Below, piece after piece: positions 33,967 to 43,320 of a DNA stretch of 64,000 nucleotides. Position 1 is the first letter of the stretch; the number at the start of each line of letters is the position of its first letter. The notes under the pieces are model-generated. The model ran no database searches. It was not told the DNA's origin and saw only the letters and a program-made list of their open reading frames with translations. Both the position numbers and the translations under genes were made by a program. Source of the stretch: Winslowiella toletana (GTDB lineage: Bacteria; Pseudomonadota; Gammaproteobacteria; Enterobacterales; Enterobacteriaceae); contig NZ_JAGGMQ010000002.1 of NCBI RefSeq assembly GCF_017875465.1, positions 62,001 to 126,000 of the forward strand, read 5' to 3'.

Positions 33967-35004
33967 TTAAGCCAGTCTGGCTGTTGGAATATCTTTCCAT
34001 CGCGTTGTCCAGGCAGGGGAGAGCATTTCACGTTTCATCTGCCAGTCAGGATCAACGCCCTGACCGGCAAACCAGATTTTGCCTAACCCGGAATTATTCA
34101 CTTTATCCAGCACCGTCATCAGCTTTTCGCTGTTGGCCCGCGGCTGGTACTCGTCAAACAGGCTTAGTTGGGCCTGTGCTGACGGGCAGAAATCGCCAAG
34201 CATGATCCCGGCCTTTGCGTACCGGTGGCCATCGCGCCAGATGTGCTCCAGACTGCGCATCGCGACCGCGATAATGTCCCGCGTATCCTGGGTGGCCACC
34301 CGCAACTTTTCACCGGCCACGTTACCGTAATACACCTCACCCGGGCTGAACGGGGAGGTCTTGATAAAAGCGGAGATATGCCGGCAGAACTGGCCTTCCT
34401 GACGCAGCTTTTCTGCGGCCCGTTCGGCGTGTTTGCACAGTGCCTGCTGCATGGCGTCCAGCGTTGTCACCCGCTGGCCAAAGCTCCGGCTACAGACAAT
34501 CTGCTGCTTTGTCGGCGGCGCCTCTTCCAGCGCAATACAGGATTCGCCGGCCAGCTCCCTGGCCGTTCGTTCAAGTACCACGCTGAAATTTTTGCGGATA
34601 AAAGCGGTGTTACTGCGTGCAAGGTCCAGCGCCGTGATGATGCCCATCGCGTTGAGCTTTTTACTGATGCGCCGGCCGACACCCCATACCTCCTCAACCG
34701 GCTGCCGCGACAGCAGTTTCTCTGTGCGTAGTGGGTTACCCGGCGTCAGCGCCAGTACACCCCCAAACTGTGGCCATTCCTTGCTGGCCCACTGGGCACT
34801 CTTTGCCAGCGTCTTCGTCGGGCCCATTCCCACGCCCACCGTCAGGCCGGTCACGGCCCTGACCCGGGTGCGGACCTGTCGGCCAAAATCTTCAAACGGC
34901 ATGGCACGGTCGATGCCGGCGATGCCCAGGAACATTTCATCAATGCTGTACTGCTCCACGGCCGGTGACAGCTCCTCAAGCACCCGCATCACCCGCTGGC
35001 TCAT
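33967..35004 (-). pseudogene. umuC: umuC lacking its 5' 80 codons, copy A
   Basis: About 345 residues from MSQRVMRVLEELSPAVEQYS to the normal C terminus (WTTRWKDIPTARLA) follow UmuC, the catalytic subunit of DNA polymerase V. The first ~80 residues, with the catalytic ADVNSFYASCE motif, are absent; an unrelated open extension runs on to 35094. Still present are SIDEMFLG with the second catalytic acidic pair, and the VGVGMGPTKTLAKSAQWASK region. Without the N-terminal palm it cannot be a polymerase. The break is at the same codon as copy B at 49347, and both are preceded by CATTCCAC(A/T)TAA with equal spacing. Confidence 0.9.
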
Positions 35005-35012
35005 GTCATGGT

Positions 35013-35024
35013 TTATGTGGAATG
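35013..35024 (-). other. shared junction box next to truncated umuC, left
   Basis: CATTCCACATAA on the minus strand, eight bases before the ATG of the truncated umuC. The right-hand partner CATTCCACTTAA is at 49327-49338 with the same eight-base spacing. Probably the end of a mobile element. Confidence 0.55.
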
Positions 35025-35134
35025 GAAAATCTACAGGCTTATTTCGGATTTGAATGGCTGCTATGAGCGAAAAGCGGAAGTTACTTGTGATCATAATTGA
35101 CTAATAGGCAGAGTGGCAGTGCCCTCACTAATTA

Positions 35135-36337
35135 TCACAATACGTCTGAACGTGCGAGGCTGACCCGCGTAATGATAAAGCAGCTCAGAAGAACGCCAAC
35201 AGCAAGCATGATGAAGGGAGGCATGCCTGAGAGTGCGCTGAACATAAATCCCATTACAAGCGGACTTAGTGCTGCGCCAGTGGCGCCCAGGTTTTGTACA
35301 GAAAAATAGTTGCCTCTGGATGATGGTGGTGCCAGATAATCAGTCATTATAAACAGCGCAGGTACGTAGATTACCTCACCAAAAGCGAAAAAGAACATTC
35401 CTATGCACCAGATAACAATGCGGTCGCCGGCATAAAAAAACAACGTCAGGCCCAGAATAAAGCAGGCCGTACCGGTGACTATAAAAAGTTGAATATTTTT
35501 TTGGCTGAGCAGCCTTATCGTAAAGTGCTGAAAGATCATGACAGTTGCAGCGTTAACAAACATCATCAGCGCAATGATATGAGAAACAGTCTCCTGTGAA
35601 TACATTTTAATCATAAATTGCGACAGGTATGCGATCGGATTGCCATATACAAACGCGCCCAGAAAAGAGGCGATAGTTAGCCAAATTAAAGGAAGATCAT
35701 TATTCTGTCCTGCTGAGTGTATACCGGCGTCATGAAGATGCTCAGCAGGACGAAATGTCAGGCTGGATAATGTTCGAGCACTCAAAATAATAATTATCAC
35801 AGGAATAATGGAAATCAGGGCAGCTAAATGAAAGATCGCCTGCATGGCCATTTGTTGCACCAGAGCACCCAGCAGAGGCCCGATGGCCCAGCCCACATTC
35901 ACCGCCAGATAGTTAGCTGAAAAATAGCGTCTTTTATAATTTTCATTAGTCTGATTGGCAAAAAAAACTTTGAGTAATATCTCATAGCACGAATAAAATA
36001 AATTTAATGAGATAAGAAATATTGCGAAAGAAAAAATTTTATCGGCTTTAGGAATCAATATTAATGAAACCAAAAAACCCAGGTTGAGTGAAAGCAAAAC
36101 GGAATAGCCCTTTTTCAGAGAAGCCAGTTTGCCTGAATATAAGCTGAGGATAATTCCAGCGACAGAACTGACAGTCAGCACTATCCCCGATATAGTGATA
36201 TCCTTCTCAAAAACAGCAGCGATATAAACTACTATGTACGGAAGCACGCACCCCCGGGCCACGGTTAATAAAAAAGAGGTGAGAATAAAGAAAACGGCTA
36301 TCCGATCTTTTTTGCTAATCTCGCTTACTGCCATCAC
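35135..36337 (-). CDS. MFS exporter of the biosynthetic cluster
   Basis: A roughly 400-residue major facilitator with 12 predicted membrane segments, an N-terminal ARGCVLPYIVVYIAA helix and the inter-helix loop LYSGKLASLKKGY (motif A-like). It resembles drug and sugar efflux members. It is transcribed divergently from the biosynthetic genes and is the likely product exporter and second resistance factor. The start overlaps the end of a small upstream frame (36315-36509). Preferred ATG is 36337 or 36334. Confidence 0.85.
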   Translation of the reverse strand: MMAVSEISKKDRIAVFFILTSFLLTVARGCVLPYIVVYIAAVFEKDITISGIVLTVSSVAGIILSLYSGKLASLKKGYSVLLSLNLGFLVSLILIPKADKIFSFAIFLISLNLFYSCYEILLKVFFANQTNENYKRRYFSANYLAVNVGWAIGPLLGALVQQMAMQAIFHLAALISIIPVIIIILSARTLSSLTFRPAEHLHDAGIHSAGQNNDLPLIWLTIASFLGAFVYGNPIAYLSQFMIKMYSQETVSHIIALMMFVNAATVMIFQHFTIRLLSQKNIQLFIVTGTACFILGLTLFFYAGDRIVIWCIGMFFFAFGEVIYVPALFIMTDYLAPPSSRGNYFSVQNLGATGAALSPLVMGFMFSALSGMPPFIMLAVGVLLSCFIITRVSLARSDVL

Positions 36338-36509
36338 TGCTTTCCCCGCTTATAGTTTTTTTTGTGAAAGGCTGTCCATCGCAAAAGCCATAAATAAGTC
36401 CGGTACTCTGATACAGAGAAAGAATCACGCTGAAAAAGTAAATGCCTGTCTGGTGTTTAAGAGCAGAAGCAGAGGTGGATCCATATTCAGGTTTATCTTG
36501 ACTGTTCAT
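36315..36509 (-). CDS. small ORF overlapping the MFS start
   Basis: 64 codons ending 23 bases inside the MFS gene. The peptide has a hydrophobic middle (QTGIYFFSVILSLYQSTGLI) flanked by hydrophilic Ser/Lys-rich tails. The overlap suggests translational coupling. It may be a real small membrane protein (immunity or transporter partner) or only a leader frame. Confidence 0.35.
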   Translation of the reverse strand: MNSQDKPEYGSTSASALKHQTGIYFFSVILSLYQSTGLIYGFCDGQPFTKKTISGESSDGSKRD

Positions 36510-37048
36510 AGCAGATTCTCACATTGAAAAGCTGTAAACCGATCGGCCTGTATCTTTCCAACAACTGGCGCTGATCATGAAGATTAACTCATGTTTTTTA
36601 GCTTGAATATGAAGCAATTACAAGCAGAAAGCTTAGCCTTTGTGAATTCCCTCAAAGAGGGAAAATAATCATACTTTATAACAATATCAAGGATTTATGT
36701 GAGAAGCACTTTTTGCCAATACCTCTTATTTCTGCAGGGGCTGTGATATCTTGCTGATCTGCATAAATAAGTTCCCCATCATATAAAAAACATATCATCA
36801 ACAAAAATTACTGTTTTTAAATACATATTGACACTCACGCATTAACACAGTTACTTAGAACTAGTTTCCGGAAACTCGATTTATTTATCTGACCTCATAA
36901 GATCCTTACACGGTCTTTGCCCAGGACAGTCTGCCGTTATGTCTGTGGCCGGAAAACGCTGTTAAGTTGCATAACATCTGTAAACGTAATCCGTCTCATT
37001 ATCCATTACCGAAATCCCTTTTTGGGCATGTCGTTTAGGAGAAGAAAT
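36510..37048 (+). promoter_or_regulatory. AT-rich divergent control region of the biosynthetic cluster
   Basis: About 540 bases, AT-rich from 36560 to 36900, between the divergent exporter and biosynthetic operons. It ends with AGGAG at 37037-37041 before the first biosynthetic gene. No regulator gene is encoded in the cluster. No clear operator palindrome was seen. Confidence 0.4.
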
Positions 37049-37690
37049 ATGCATAACGTTACCAGTCAGTCATCAACCTCATCAAACGTCATTAACGCAG
37101 CCATCGTTAGCCAGAATGAACTCAGCCGAATTGCAGAAAATGCAGATGCCATTCGTGCAAAAGCGATGGAACTCACTGATTCATGGGAAGGTGTCATGTT
37201 TGCCTTACCCCCAGGCGATTTGGAAAAAATGGCCCTGGCGCTGGGATTTACACCGGATGTGGCTGAGAAAATCCATCATGAAATCCGCTCACTCGCCTAT
37301 GCTAAAACCCAGTCCCTCACCGGACCGGCCGCAATTGCCACTTACCATGCTTCAGACGTCAGCTTACTGGCACTAAGAGGCGTGACGGATTTCGACAACG
37401 CCCTGTCTCATGTCAGTGATACAAATCTGCAGCAGCTGCTGAATGACAACCAGGGGACCTTCCAGCGTATTCGTGATGCGCTGCCTGAGCATGCTGCGCG
37501 CATGAACTTCAAACCTGAAACGGCATCCGCGGTACTGGCTTCGCTGGGTGCGAAGGTGTCGCCTGAACTGCTCTATGAGCTTTGCCCGAAATACGGTACT
37601 ACCACTGTGGTTGATCTTGAAGGTCGCAAAGGCGTTACCACTGAATTTATTCGCTGCGTCACGCTGACCCTCGGCAGTACGGTTTCCTGA
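37049..37690 (+). CDS. unidentified 213-residue protein, first gene of the biosynthetic operon
   Basis: Start ATG 37049 with AGGAG eight bases upstream. The protein is mostly helical (residues 20-110), with a Ser/Thr/Asn-rich N terminus, and ends with a Thr-rich tail (GTTTVVDLEGRKGVTTEFIR then CVTLTLGSTVS) containing one of its two cysteines. It is followed by two oxygenases, a radical SAM enzyme and a methyltransferase. I do not recognise it. It could be a carrier or scaffold, or a ribosomal peptide with a long leader whose tail is modified; neither is shown. Confidence 0.6.
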   Translation: MHNVTSQSSTSSNVINAAIVSQNELSRIAENADAIRAKAMELTDSWEGVMFALPPGDLEKMALALGFTPDVAEKIHHEIRSLAYAKTQSLTGPAAIATYHASDVSLLALRGVTDFDNALSHVSDTNLQQLLNDNQGTFQRIRDALPEHAARMNFKPETASAVLASLGAKVSPELLYELCPKYGTTTVVDLEGRKGVTTEFIRCVTLTLGSTVS

Positions 37691-37755
37691 TAAGACCGGT
37701 TGTGAGCTGGTCACCCTGACCGGCTCACCGTTTAATCCCGGTCAGGAGAACAACA

Positions 37756-38637
37756 ATGTTAAGTATGACACTCCCTCAGACACTCTTACACACCCGTGAA
37801 TACAGGCAGAACGGCTATATGCTGGTCGATTCCCTGTTTGATTCGCAAGAAATTGCACAAATCAAAGCTGTGATCGACGGACTTGTGCAATCTGCGGAAC
37901 GCACCGGGCAATATGATAGTTTACTGGAATTTGAAAAGGAGCCAGTTGATGGCAGGCGCATTCCGCGCCGTATCTTCAACCCTTTTGAGCAGCATGAAGC
38001 CTTCCGAAACTTAGCCACCTCAGACAAAATCCTGGATTACGTCCGCAGTTTACTTGGCCCGGACATCGCACTTCAGCACAGCAAACTTAACATGAAACCC
38101 AGAAAAGTCGGGGCCGTGGTGGAATGGCATCAGGACTATACCTACTTCCCGCACTCCAACGATAGTCTGGTAGGCGTTCTGATATATCTTGATGACGCAT
38201 GTGAGGAGAATGGATGCCTGCAGGTCCTGAGTGGTCAGCATCACAGGACGTTCAATCACGCGTTGCCGGATGGCAGCTTTGCAGGCATGATCACCGAAAC
38301 GATCAATGAGGCCCAGCATGGTCCCGTCATAAGTCTGCCAGCCGGTGCGGGCAGCGCTATTTTTCTGCACCCTTTTACACCTCACCGCTCTTCGACCAAT
38401 ACCTCTGACTCCCCCAGAAGTACCTTAATTTTTGAATACCGAGCAGCGGATGCCTTTCCGCTCTACACCGGTAGCCAACTGGTTGGGATGGAACGCTTAA
38501 CGCACCACCTCTGCGGCGAAAAAAAACGGACCGCCAGATTCGGGGGGCCAGAGCCAGAAATTTATACCCCGAAAGACTTTCCTAAATCCCTCTATGAGCT
38601 TCAGGATGCCTCGCGCAGCGAGATGAAGACAAAATAA
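37756..38637 (+). CDS. phytanoyl-CoA dioxygenase-family oxygenase 1
   Basis: A 293-residue Fe(II)/2-oxoglutarate-dependent oxygenase. The metal triad is visible as His125-x-Asp127 in EWHQDYTYF and His210 in FLHPFTPHRSS, with an arginine-rich 2-oxoglutarate site near RSTLIFEYR. Such enzymes hydroxylate, halogenate or desaturate small molecules or carrier-bound amino acids; the second metal ligand is Asp, so it is not a halogenase. AGGAG precedes the ATG. It is 66 bases after the first gene of the operon. Confidence 0.85.
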   Translation: MLSMTLPQTLLHTREYRQNGYMLVDSLFDSQEIAQIKAVIDGLVQSAERTGQYDSLLEFEKEPVDGRRIPRRIFNPFEQHEAFRNLATSDKILDYVRSLLGPDIALQHSKLNMKPRKVGAVVEWHQDYTYFPHSNDSLVGVLIYLDDACEENGCLQVLSGQHHRTFNHALPDGSFAGMITETINEAQHGPVISLPAGAGSAIFLHPFTPHRSSTNTSDSPRSTLIFEYRAADAFPLYTGSQLVGMERLTHHLCGEKKRTARFGGPEPEIYTPKDFPKSLYELQDASRSEMKTK

Positions 38638-38659
38638 ATGACGTACAGGTGGAACAGAT

Positions 38660-39643
38660 ATGGTGCATTCAACGTGGGACAGTCTGGCGACAGATTATGA
38701 AATGCAGGGATTTGCAGTACTGCGAAACGTGTTTTCCCCTGCGGCGGTCATGGGCCCCGTAATGGCTGGCTACAGCCGGCATTGTGACGAACTGGCGAAA
38801 CAGTGGCTGGAAGCTGGCGTGATTACCGATTACGATGCGAATGAGACACCGGAGAACAAGATGCTATCGCTCATGCAGCAGACCGATGGCAACTGTTTCC
38901 AGCATCTTGATATTACGTTGCCCGTTGAAGACAAAATTACTCACGATTCTCCCCTCTATCTCGATGTTAGCATTTTCAATCTGCTGCGAAATGCAGAACT
39001 GCTGGATGCCATTGAAAAAATCATCGGCCCTGAAATTTACTCAGTCCCCGTTCAGCATATGCGTATTAAACCGCCGCAGAAGAACATTTCTGATGAGACG
39101 CAGAGCCATACGCTGACGCTGACCGGAAAAACGTTCTGGCACCAAGACCTGGCCGTGGTTACCCCCGATGCAGATAACACAAACATGCTCGGCGTATGGC
39201 TCGCGGTGAATGAAGCCACCGTTGAAAATGGTTGTCTGATTGTTGTGCCCGGTAGCCACAAGCAGGGGCTGGTGCATCACTGTGATAAGCCTCATTTGCA
39301 GGGGATTCCCGATACGCTCGTTGGGGAAGCGTTCCTGGCGCTGCCTGTAAGCCCAGGTGATGTCATCTTCCTGCATCCTTTGACCATGCACGCCTCCCTC
39401 GCGAATGTCAGTAACGGCGGACGCTGGAGCTTTGACCTGCGCTATTGTCCGGCGGGAGAACCTACAGGAAGAGAATGGTTTCCAGGGTTCCTGGCGCGAA
39501 GCAGGGCGATGCCTGGGGCGGTGATGCAGGATCACCACCAGTGGGTCAGGGAGTGGTTTAATGCCCGCTCGCAATTAGCTGGTCAGCCACATCCTAAATT
39601 CGACCGCTGGGACAAAAACGACCGCAGCCCGCTGTGCGCCTAG
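38660..39643 (+). CDS. phytanoyl-CoA dioxygenase-family oxygenase 2
   Basis: A 327-residue relative of the preceding enzyme, with His161-x-Asp163 in FWHQDLAVV and His244 in HPLTMHASLANVS. It shares the fold but not close sequence identity with oxygenase 1, so it probably performs a different oxidation step. 22 bases separate the genes. The middle contains an insertion (residues 60-100) relative to oxygenase 1. Confidence 0.85.
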   Translation: MVHSTWDSLATDYEMQGFAVLRNVFSPAAVMGPVMAGYSRHCDELAKQWLEAGVITDYDANETPENKMLSLMQQTDGNCFQHLDITLPVEDKITHDSPLYLDVSIFNLLRNAELLDAIEKIIGPEIYSVPVQHMRIKPPQKNISDETQSHTLTLTGKTFWHQDLAVVTPDADNTNMLGVWLAVNEATVENGCLIVVPGSHKQGLVHHCDKPHLQGIPDTLVGEAFLALPVSPGDVIFLHPLTMHASLANVSNGGRWSFDLRYCPAGEPTGREWFPGFLARSRAMPGAVMQDHHQWVREWFNARSQLAGQPHPKFDRWDKNDRSPLCA

Positions 39644-39652
39644 GAGGCCAAC

Positions 39653-41296
39653 ATGCTGGATATCTCGCTACTCAAAAATGGACGCTTCTCGGTAAACGGG
39701 GGAGCGCCTCGGCTTGCCCTTGTGCACCATGGTTTCAGAACCACTCAGATGGGGGCGGCCGACAAGCGGCAGGATAAATTTGCGGCCCGGTATGCATCGC
39801 TGGGTTTGCTAAATCTTGCCCGGTCCGCACAGGTGGATTTTGAACGAGGGCGAATTCCTTTTGAACCTGATATTAAATATTTCGATGAAGACAATTATGC
39901 GGATGACGCCGCACTCGCAGCGGCCATTTCCGACTGGCTCAAACCGGCCGCTGCGCGGTTTGTACTGGTCAGCCTTTATTCCCTGGCATTCGAAAGAACG
40001 CGCGCGATGATTGGCCTGATGGATGCGAGTGAGCACTGCATCATGGTGGGGGGGGCACATCCGACGGTTGCACCTGAAATTGATTTTGCGCACCTCGTTG
40101 TACGCGGAGAAGGTGGTGGCGCGCTCAGGCATATACTAAGTCATTTTCTGGAACCAGGATTTGGCGTAGGGGAAGAGGCGCGCGGGATCTGTTTCAAAGC
40201 TGACGGCAAAACCACCATGGGCGACACCGTTTTTGACAAATCCATTGCTGATATACCTTCCCCTGCCTTTGCGTATGAGCTCATACAGGATGATACCAGT
40301 CTGGCCGGGGAATCACGTGAGCGTTGGTGGAAAGCCGTGGGCATTTCGCAGCAGATTTACATTTGCACTCAGAGTTGCCGGGCCCGCTGTACCTTCTGCT
40401 CTACCTATCTGATCCATGGTAAGCTCGTTTCGCGGCCGGTGGATCTGATTGAGGGAGACATCAAGCACCTGATTGGTTTTGGCAACGACTCTATTCAGTT
40501 TCATGATGACGATCTCCTGCAACACGAACAACTGGATGAGTTGCTCGAGATGCTCGCCGGCTATGACATGGTGTGGACTTGCAATGCCCGTTCTGAAGTC
40601 ATGAATGCTGGGCTTGCTGCCAGGATGTACCGTGCCGGGTGCCGAAAAGTCTTTCTGGGCCTGGAGTCAATGGATCAGCGAAGCCTGGACTATTACAACA
40701 AAGCCACCACGGTGGAAATGAACATCAATGCCGTCAACGTTCTTGATGCGGCCGGCATTGGCGTTGTCTGCGGCTACATAATTGGTGCACCACACGATAC
40801 TGTGGCCAGTATTCTGGAAGATTTAGACCGCGTGCTACAGTTACCCATTTTCTTCCTGGCCACCGCCATCCTTACGCCTGACATTGGCACAACCGAATAT
40901 AAAAGGGCCCTTAGGCGCATCCCACTGCTCCAGGAACTGGGTGACGGTGGCACGAAGCTGAACATCCGCCCCCGTCCCGATCTTTTTGGTACCTCAGCAC
41001 CTTATGGCCTGCCTACGGTATCTGATGCCGTAACCAAGGATCAGCTTAATGAACTGTATGCGCTGGTAAACTGTGAGTTTATCCTCCGCCCTGAGCTCAT
41101 TGAGCGGGTCAACCACTACGTCTATCCATCCCGGCGGGAAGAAGCCTTATCCTGGTGCGCCCTGCAGCGCAATAGAATTCGGGAGCTTGCCAGTGCGGCA
41201 ACTCTACCAGAGGTGCGAACGCGTGCTCAGAAACTGTCGGCCTATGTTGAAGCTCAGGGACTTTTTGCGGAATATGACATGAAGGACTCTGCATGA
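39653..41296 (+). CDS. B12-binding-type radical SAM enzyme
   Basis: A 547-residue protein with an N-terminal cobalamin-binding-like domain (about 60-190, including FVLVSLYSLAFERTRAMIG and IMVGGAHPTV) and a radical SAM core. The [4Fe-4S] motif is Cys242-x3-Cys246-x2-Cys249 in CRARCTFCSTY. Members of this class methylate unactivated carbons or perform ring changes in natural-product pathways. Stop overlaps the next ATG (41293), showing coupling. Substrate unknown. Confidence 0.87.
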   Translation: MLDISLLKNGRFSVNGGAPRLALVHHGFRTTQMGAADKRQDKFAARYASLGLLNLARSAQVDFERGRIPFEPDIKYFDEDNYADDAALAAAISDWLKPAAARFVLVSLYSLAFERTRAMIGLMDASEHCIMVGGAHPTVAPEIDFAHLVVRGEGGGALRHILSHFLEPGFGVGEEARGICFKADGKTTMGDTVFDKSIADIPSPAFAYELIQDDTSLAGESRERWWKAVGISQQIYICTQSCRARCTFCSTYLIHGKLVSRPVDLIEGDIKHLIGFGNDSIQFHDDDLLQHEQLDELLEMLAGYDMVWTCNARSEVMNAGLAARMYRAGCRKVFLGLESMDQRSLDYYNKATTVEMNINAVNVLDAAGIGVVCGYIIGAPHDTVASILEDLDRVLQLPIFFLATAILTPDIGTTEYKRALRRIPLLQELGDGGTKLNIRPRPDLFGTSAPYGLPTVSDAVTKDQLNELYALVNCEFILRPELIERVNHYVYPSRREEALSWCALQRNRIRELASAATLPEVRTRAQKLSAYVEAQGLFAEYDMKDSA

Positions 41297-42084
41297 ATAA
41301 CGAGCCATCATTACCCTACCAGGCCTACTTTCCTGAGGAAATCCAGGCCATGTTGCGTGAGGGGATTGATCCCCACGCAAATTTGGTTGAACGTTTCCTG
41401 AAGGATCCATCCGTGCGCTGCTCATTAGAGGAGAAGCAAGCCTTTATTGAACAGCATTATCTGATAACCAAAGCGCTAATCAGTCCGCACAGTACGCAGG
41501 ATATCATCGCCTTTGCCACCGAGATTTTATCCCTTCCCGATACCCTGGAGGGGTGCATCATTGAAGCCGGGTGTTATAAAGGATCCAGCACGGCGAAGTT
41601 CAGTATCGCTGCTGGACTCGCGGGAAGGCAGCTTGTGGTGTTTGATTCCTTTCAAGGATTGCCTGCACATAATGAAAAGCACGGCATGAGCATTGAAGGA
41701 CGTGAGGTCATTTTTCAGGAAGGCGATTTCAGCGGGTCTCTTGAGGAAGTCAGACGCAACGTGGCCACCTACGGAGATATCGGCGCCTGCACCTTTGTTC
41801 CGGGGTGGTTTGAAGACACGATGAAAACCTGCCCCTCACCCGTTGCCGCAGCGTATCTGGATGTGGACCTTCTGCTCTCAACGCGACAGTGTCTGGCTGC
41901 TATCTATCCCAGATTGGTACCGGGAGGGAGTATTTACTCACAGGATGGACACCTGCCTTTGATACTTGGACTTCTCGAGGACAGAGACTTCTGGGAAACG
42001 GAACTGGGGTCTGCATGCCCCTATCTTGAGGGAATACGAAAAGGTAAGCTGGTGAAAATCACCAAGACGCCCTACGGTGTCTGA
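41293..42084 (+). CDS. TylF/macrocin-type O-methyltransferase
   Basis: A 263-residue SAM-dependent methyltransferase of the TylF/MycF/NovP family, which methylates sugar or phenol-like hydroxyls in antibiotics. Seen: SAM motif IIEAGCYKGSSTAKFS, VFDSFQGLP, and the metal-binding aspartates YLDVDLLLS and YSQDGHLP. It overlaps the radical SAM gene by four bases (ATGA). It is the last gene of the operon and converges on the tyrosyl-tRNA synthetase gene with six bases between stops. Confidence 0.87.
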   Translation: MNNEPSLPYQAYFPEEIQAMLREGIDPHANLVERFLKDPSVRCSLEEKQAFIEQHYLITKALISPHSTQDIIAFATEILSLPDTLEGCIIEAGCYKGSSTAKFSIAAGLAGRQLVVFDSFQGLPAHNEKHGMSIEGREVIFQEGDFSGSLEEVRRNVATYGDIGACTFVPGWFEDTMKTCPSPVAAAYLDVDLLLSTRQCLAAIYPRLVPGGSIYSQDGHLPLILGLLEDRDFWETELGSACPYLEGIRKGKLVKITKTPYGV

Positions 42085-42090
42085 CCCAGC

Positions 42091-43293
42091 CTAGCGGATA
42101 ATGTACCGATGACGTTTACCCACCCACAAAAGCGTGCCTTTGGCCGGAACAAGAGTGAGGTGTTCATCAGCTTGCTTTTCCTGGTTAATCCGAACCGCTC
42201 CAGCACGGATGAGACGCCTGAGCTCAGAACGACTGACATCGAGGATGGCCCGGCTGCAGAGGTCAAGCAAGCTGATGTCCGGCGTATCGCTGATGTAAAG
42301 GGGCTCATGGTCCTCCTCTGCTGGACAATGCTGCTGGAAGACGCGCTGGAAATGGGCTTTAGCTCGTTCTGCCGCCTCCACGTCGTAATATTCACTGACC
42401 AGCGTGTGTGCCAGAGTTATTTTCAGCGTCATGGGGTGGAGACCGCTGTCGCGCTCGGCCAGCAGGCGACTAACAGACTCATCCGGGAGGTTTGTTGCAA
42501 GATGAAAATAATCTGGCACCAGCGTGTCAGGCAGTGACATCACCTTGCCAAACATGTCTTCGGGGCTGTCCATGAGCGCAATATAGTTATTTTTTGATTT
42601 GCTCATTTTATCCTGCCCATCGAGACCCGGCAGAAGGGGTAATGTAATGACTGCCTGGCCTGGCATACCAAAGGTTTCCTGCAGGGACCGGCCGACCAGA
42701 TTATTAAACAGCTGATCGGTTCCACCAAGTTCGATATCAGAGTGGATCATGACAGAATCATATCCCTGTAAAACAGGATAGAGGAGTTCATGCAGATGCA
42801 CCGGTGAAGATGACTGGAATCTTTGTTTAAAATCGTCACGTTGCATCATCTGCGCTAAAGTCACGCGGGAAACGAGTTTAATAATGTCTGCAAACTGCAT
42901 CGCATTAAACCATTCCGAATTTCGTCGAACTTCGATCCGCGTGATATCCAGTATTTTACCCAACTGATCGATATAAGTCTGACTGTTTCTGACGATATCG
43001 TCCTCTCCAAGTGGAGGGCGCAGTTTATTCCGTCCAGTAGGGTCTCCGATGGACGCAGTAAAATCACCGATAATGATTACAATGCGATGTCCTGCATCCT
43101 GAAACTGCCGGAGTTTACGAAGCACGACAGCATGGCCCAGATGTAGGTCAGGCGCAGTAGGGTCAAATCCCAATTTGATTACGAGGCGGCGATCTTCTTT
43201 CAGTGCTGTAAGCAATTTTGCCTGCAGACCATCACCTGGCTCCATGATAGCCACGTTTTTACACAGCATGTCAGTTACAGCGTTAATATCCAT
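42091..43293 (-). CDS. second tyrosyl-tRNA synthetase (TyrZ type), probable self-resistance
   Basis: A 400-residue class I aminoacyl-tRNA synthetase charging tRNA-Tyr. The HIGH motif is HLGH at 51-54, the KMSKS motif is residues 229-233 (DKMSKSKNN), and the C-terminal S4-like RNA-binding domain is present (ELRRLIRAGAVRIN). The canonical KMSKS form marks the TyrZ branch, unlike the K-F-G-K-T motif of the housekeeping enterobacterial TyrS. A complete extra synthetase next to tailoring enzymes and an exporter is the usual mark of resistance to a product that inhibits that synthetase. All catalytic motifs are intact. Confidence 0.9.
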   Translation of the reverse strand: MDINAVTDMLCKNVAIMEPGDGLQAKLLTALKEDRRLVIKLGFDPTAPDLHLGHAVVLRKLRQFQDAGHRIVIIIGDFTASIGDPTGRNKLRPPLGEDDIVRNSQTYIDQLGKILDITRIEVRRNSEWFNAMQFADIIKLVSRVTLAQMMQRDDFKQRFQSSSPVHLHELLYPVLQGYDSVMIHSDIELGGTDQLFNNLVGRSLQETFGMPGQAVITLPLLPGLDGQDKMSKSKNNYIALMDSPEDMFGKVMSLPDTLVPDYFHLATNLPDESVSRLLAERDSGLHPMTLKITLAHTLVSEYYDVEAAERAKAHFQRVFQQHCPAEEDHEPLYISDTPDISLLDLCSRAILDVSRSELRRLIRAGAVRINQEKQADEHLTLVPAKGTLLWVGKRHRYIIR

Positions 43294-43305
43294 GTAGGCA
43301 CCGTC

Positions 43306-43320
43306 AAATGTTCAACATTT
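43306..43320 (-). promoter_or_regulatory. perfect palindrome in the synthetase leader
   Basis: AAATGTT-C-AACATTT, a perfect 7+1+7 palindrome 12 bases upstream of the synthetase start. Possible operator. No T-box stem or anti-terminator was recognised. Confidence 0.4.

Noticed and set aside
35004..35094. N-terminal extension of the truncated umuC open frame
   Set aside because: It has no UmuC similarity and lies across the junction box; translation there would not restore the catalytic region.
36917..37048. Upstream extension of the 213-residue protein to 257 residues
   Set aside because: A good ribosome site precedes ATG 37049, and the upstream part is AT-rich leader without coding character.
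42091..43293. Housekeeping tyrosyl-tRNA synthetase
   Set aside because: The canonical KMSKS motif puts it in the TyrZ branch, unlike the enterobacterial TyrS, and it lies among biosynthetic genes on a plasmid-like segment.
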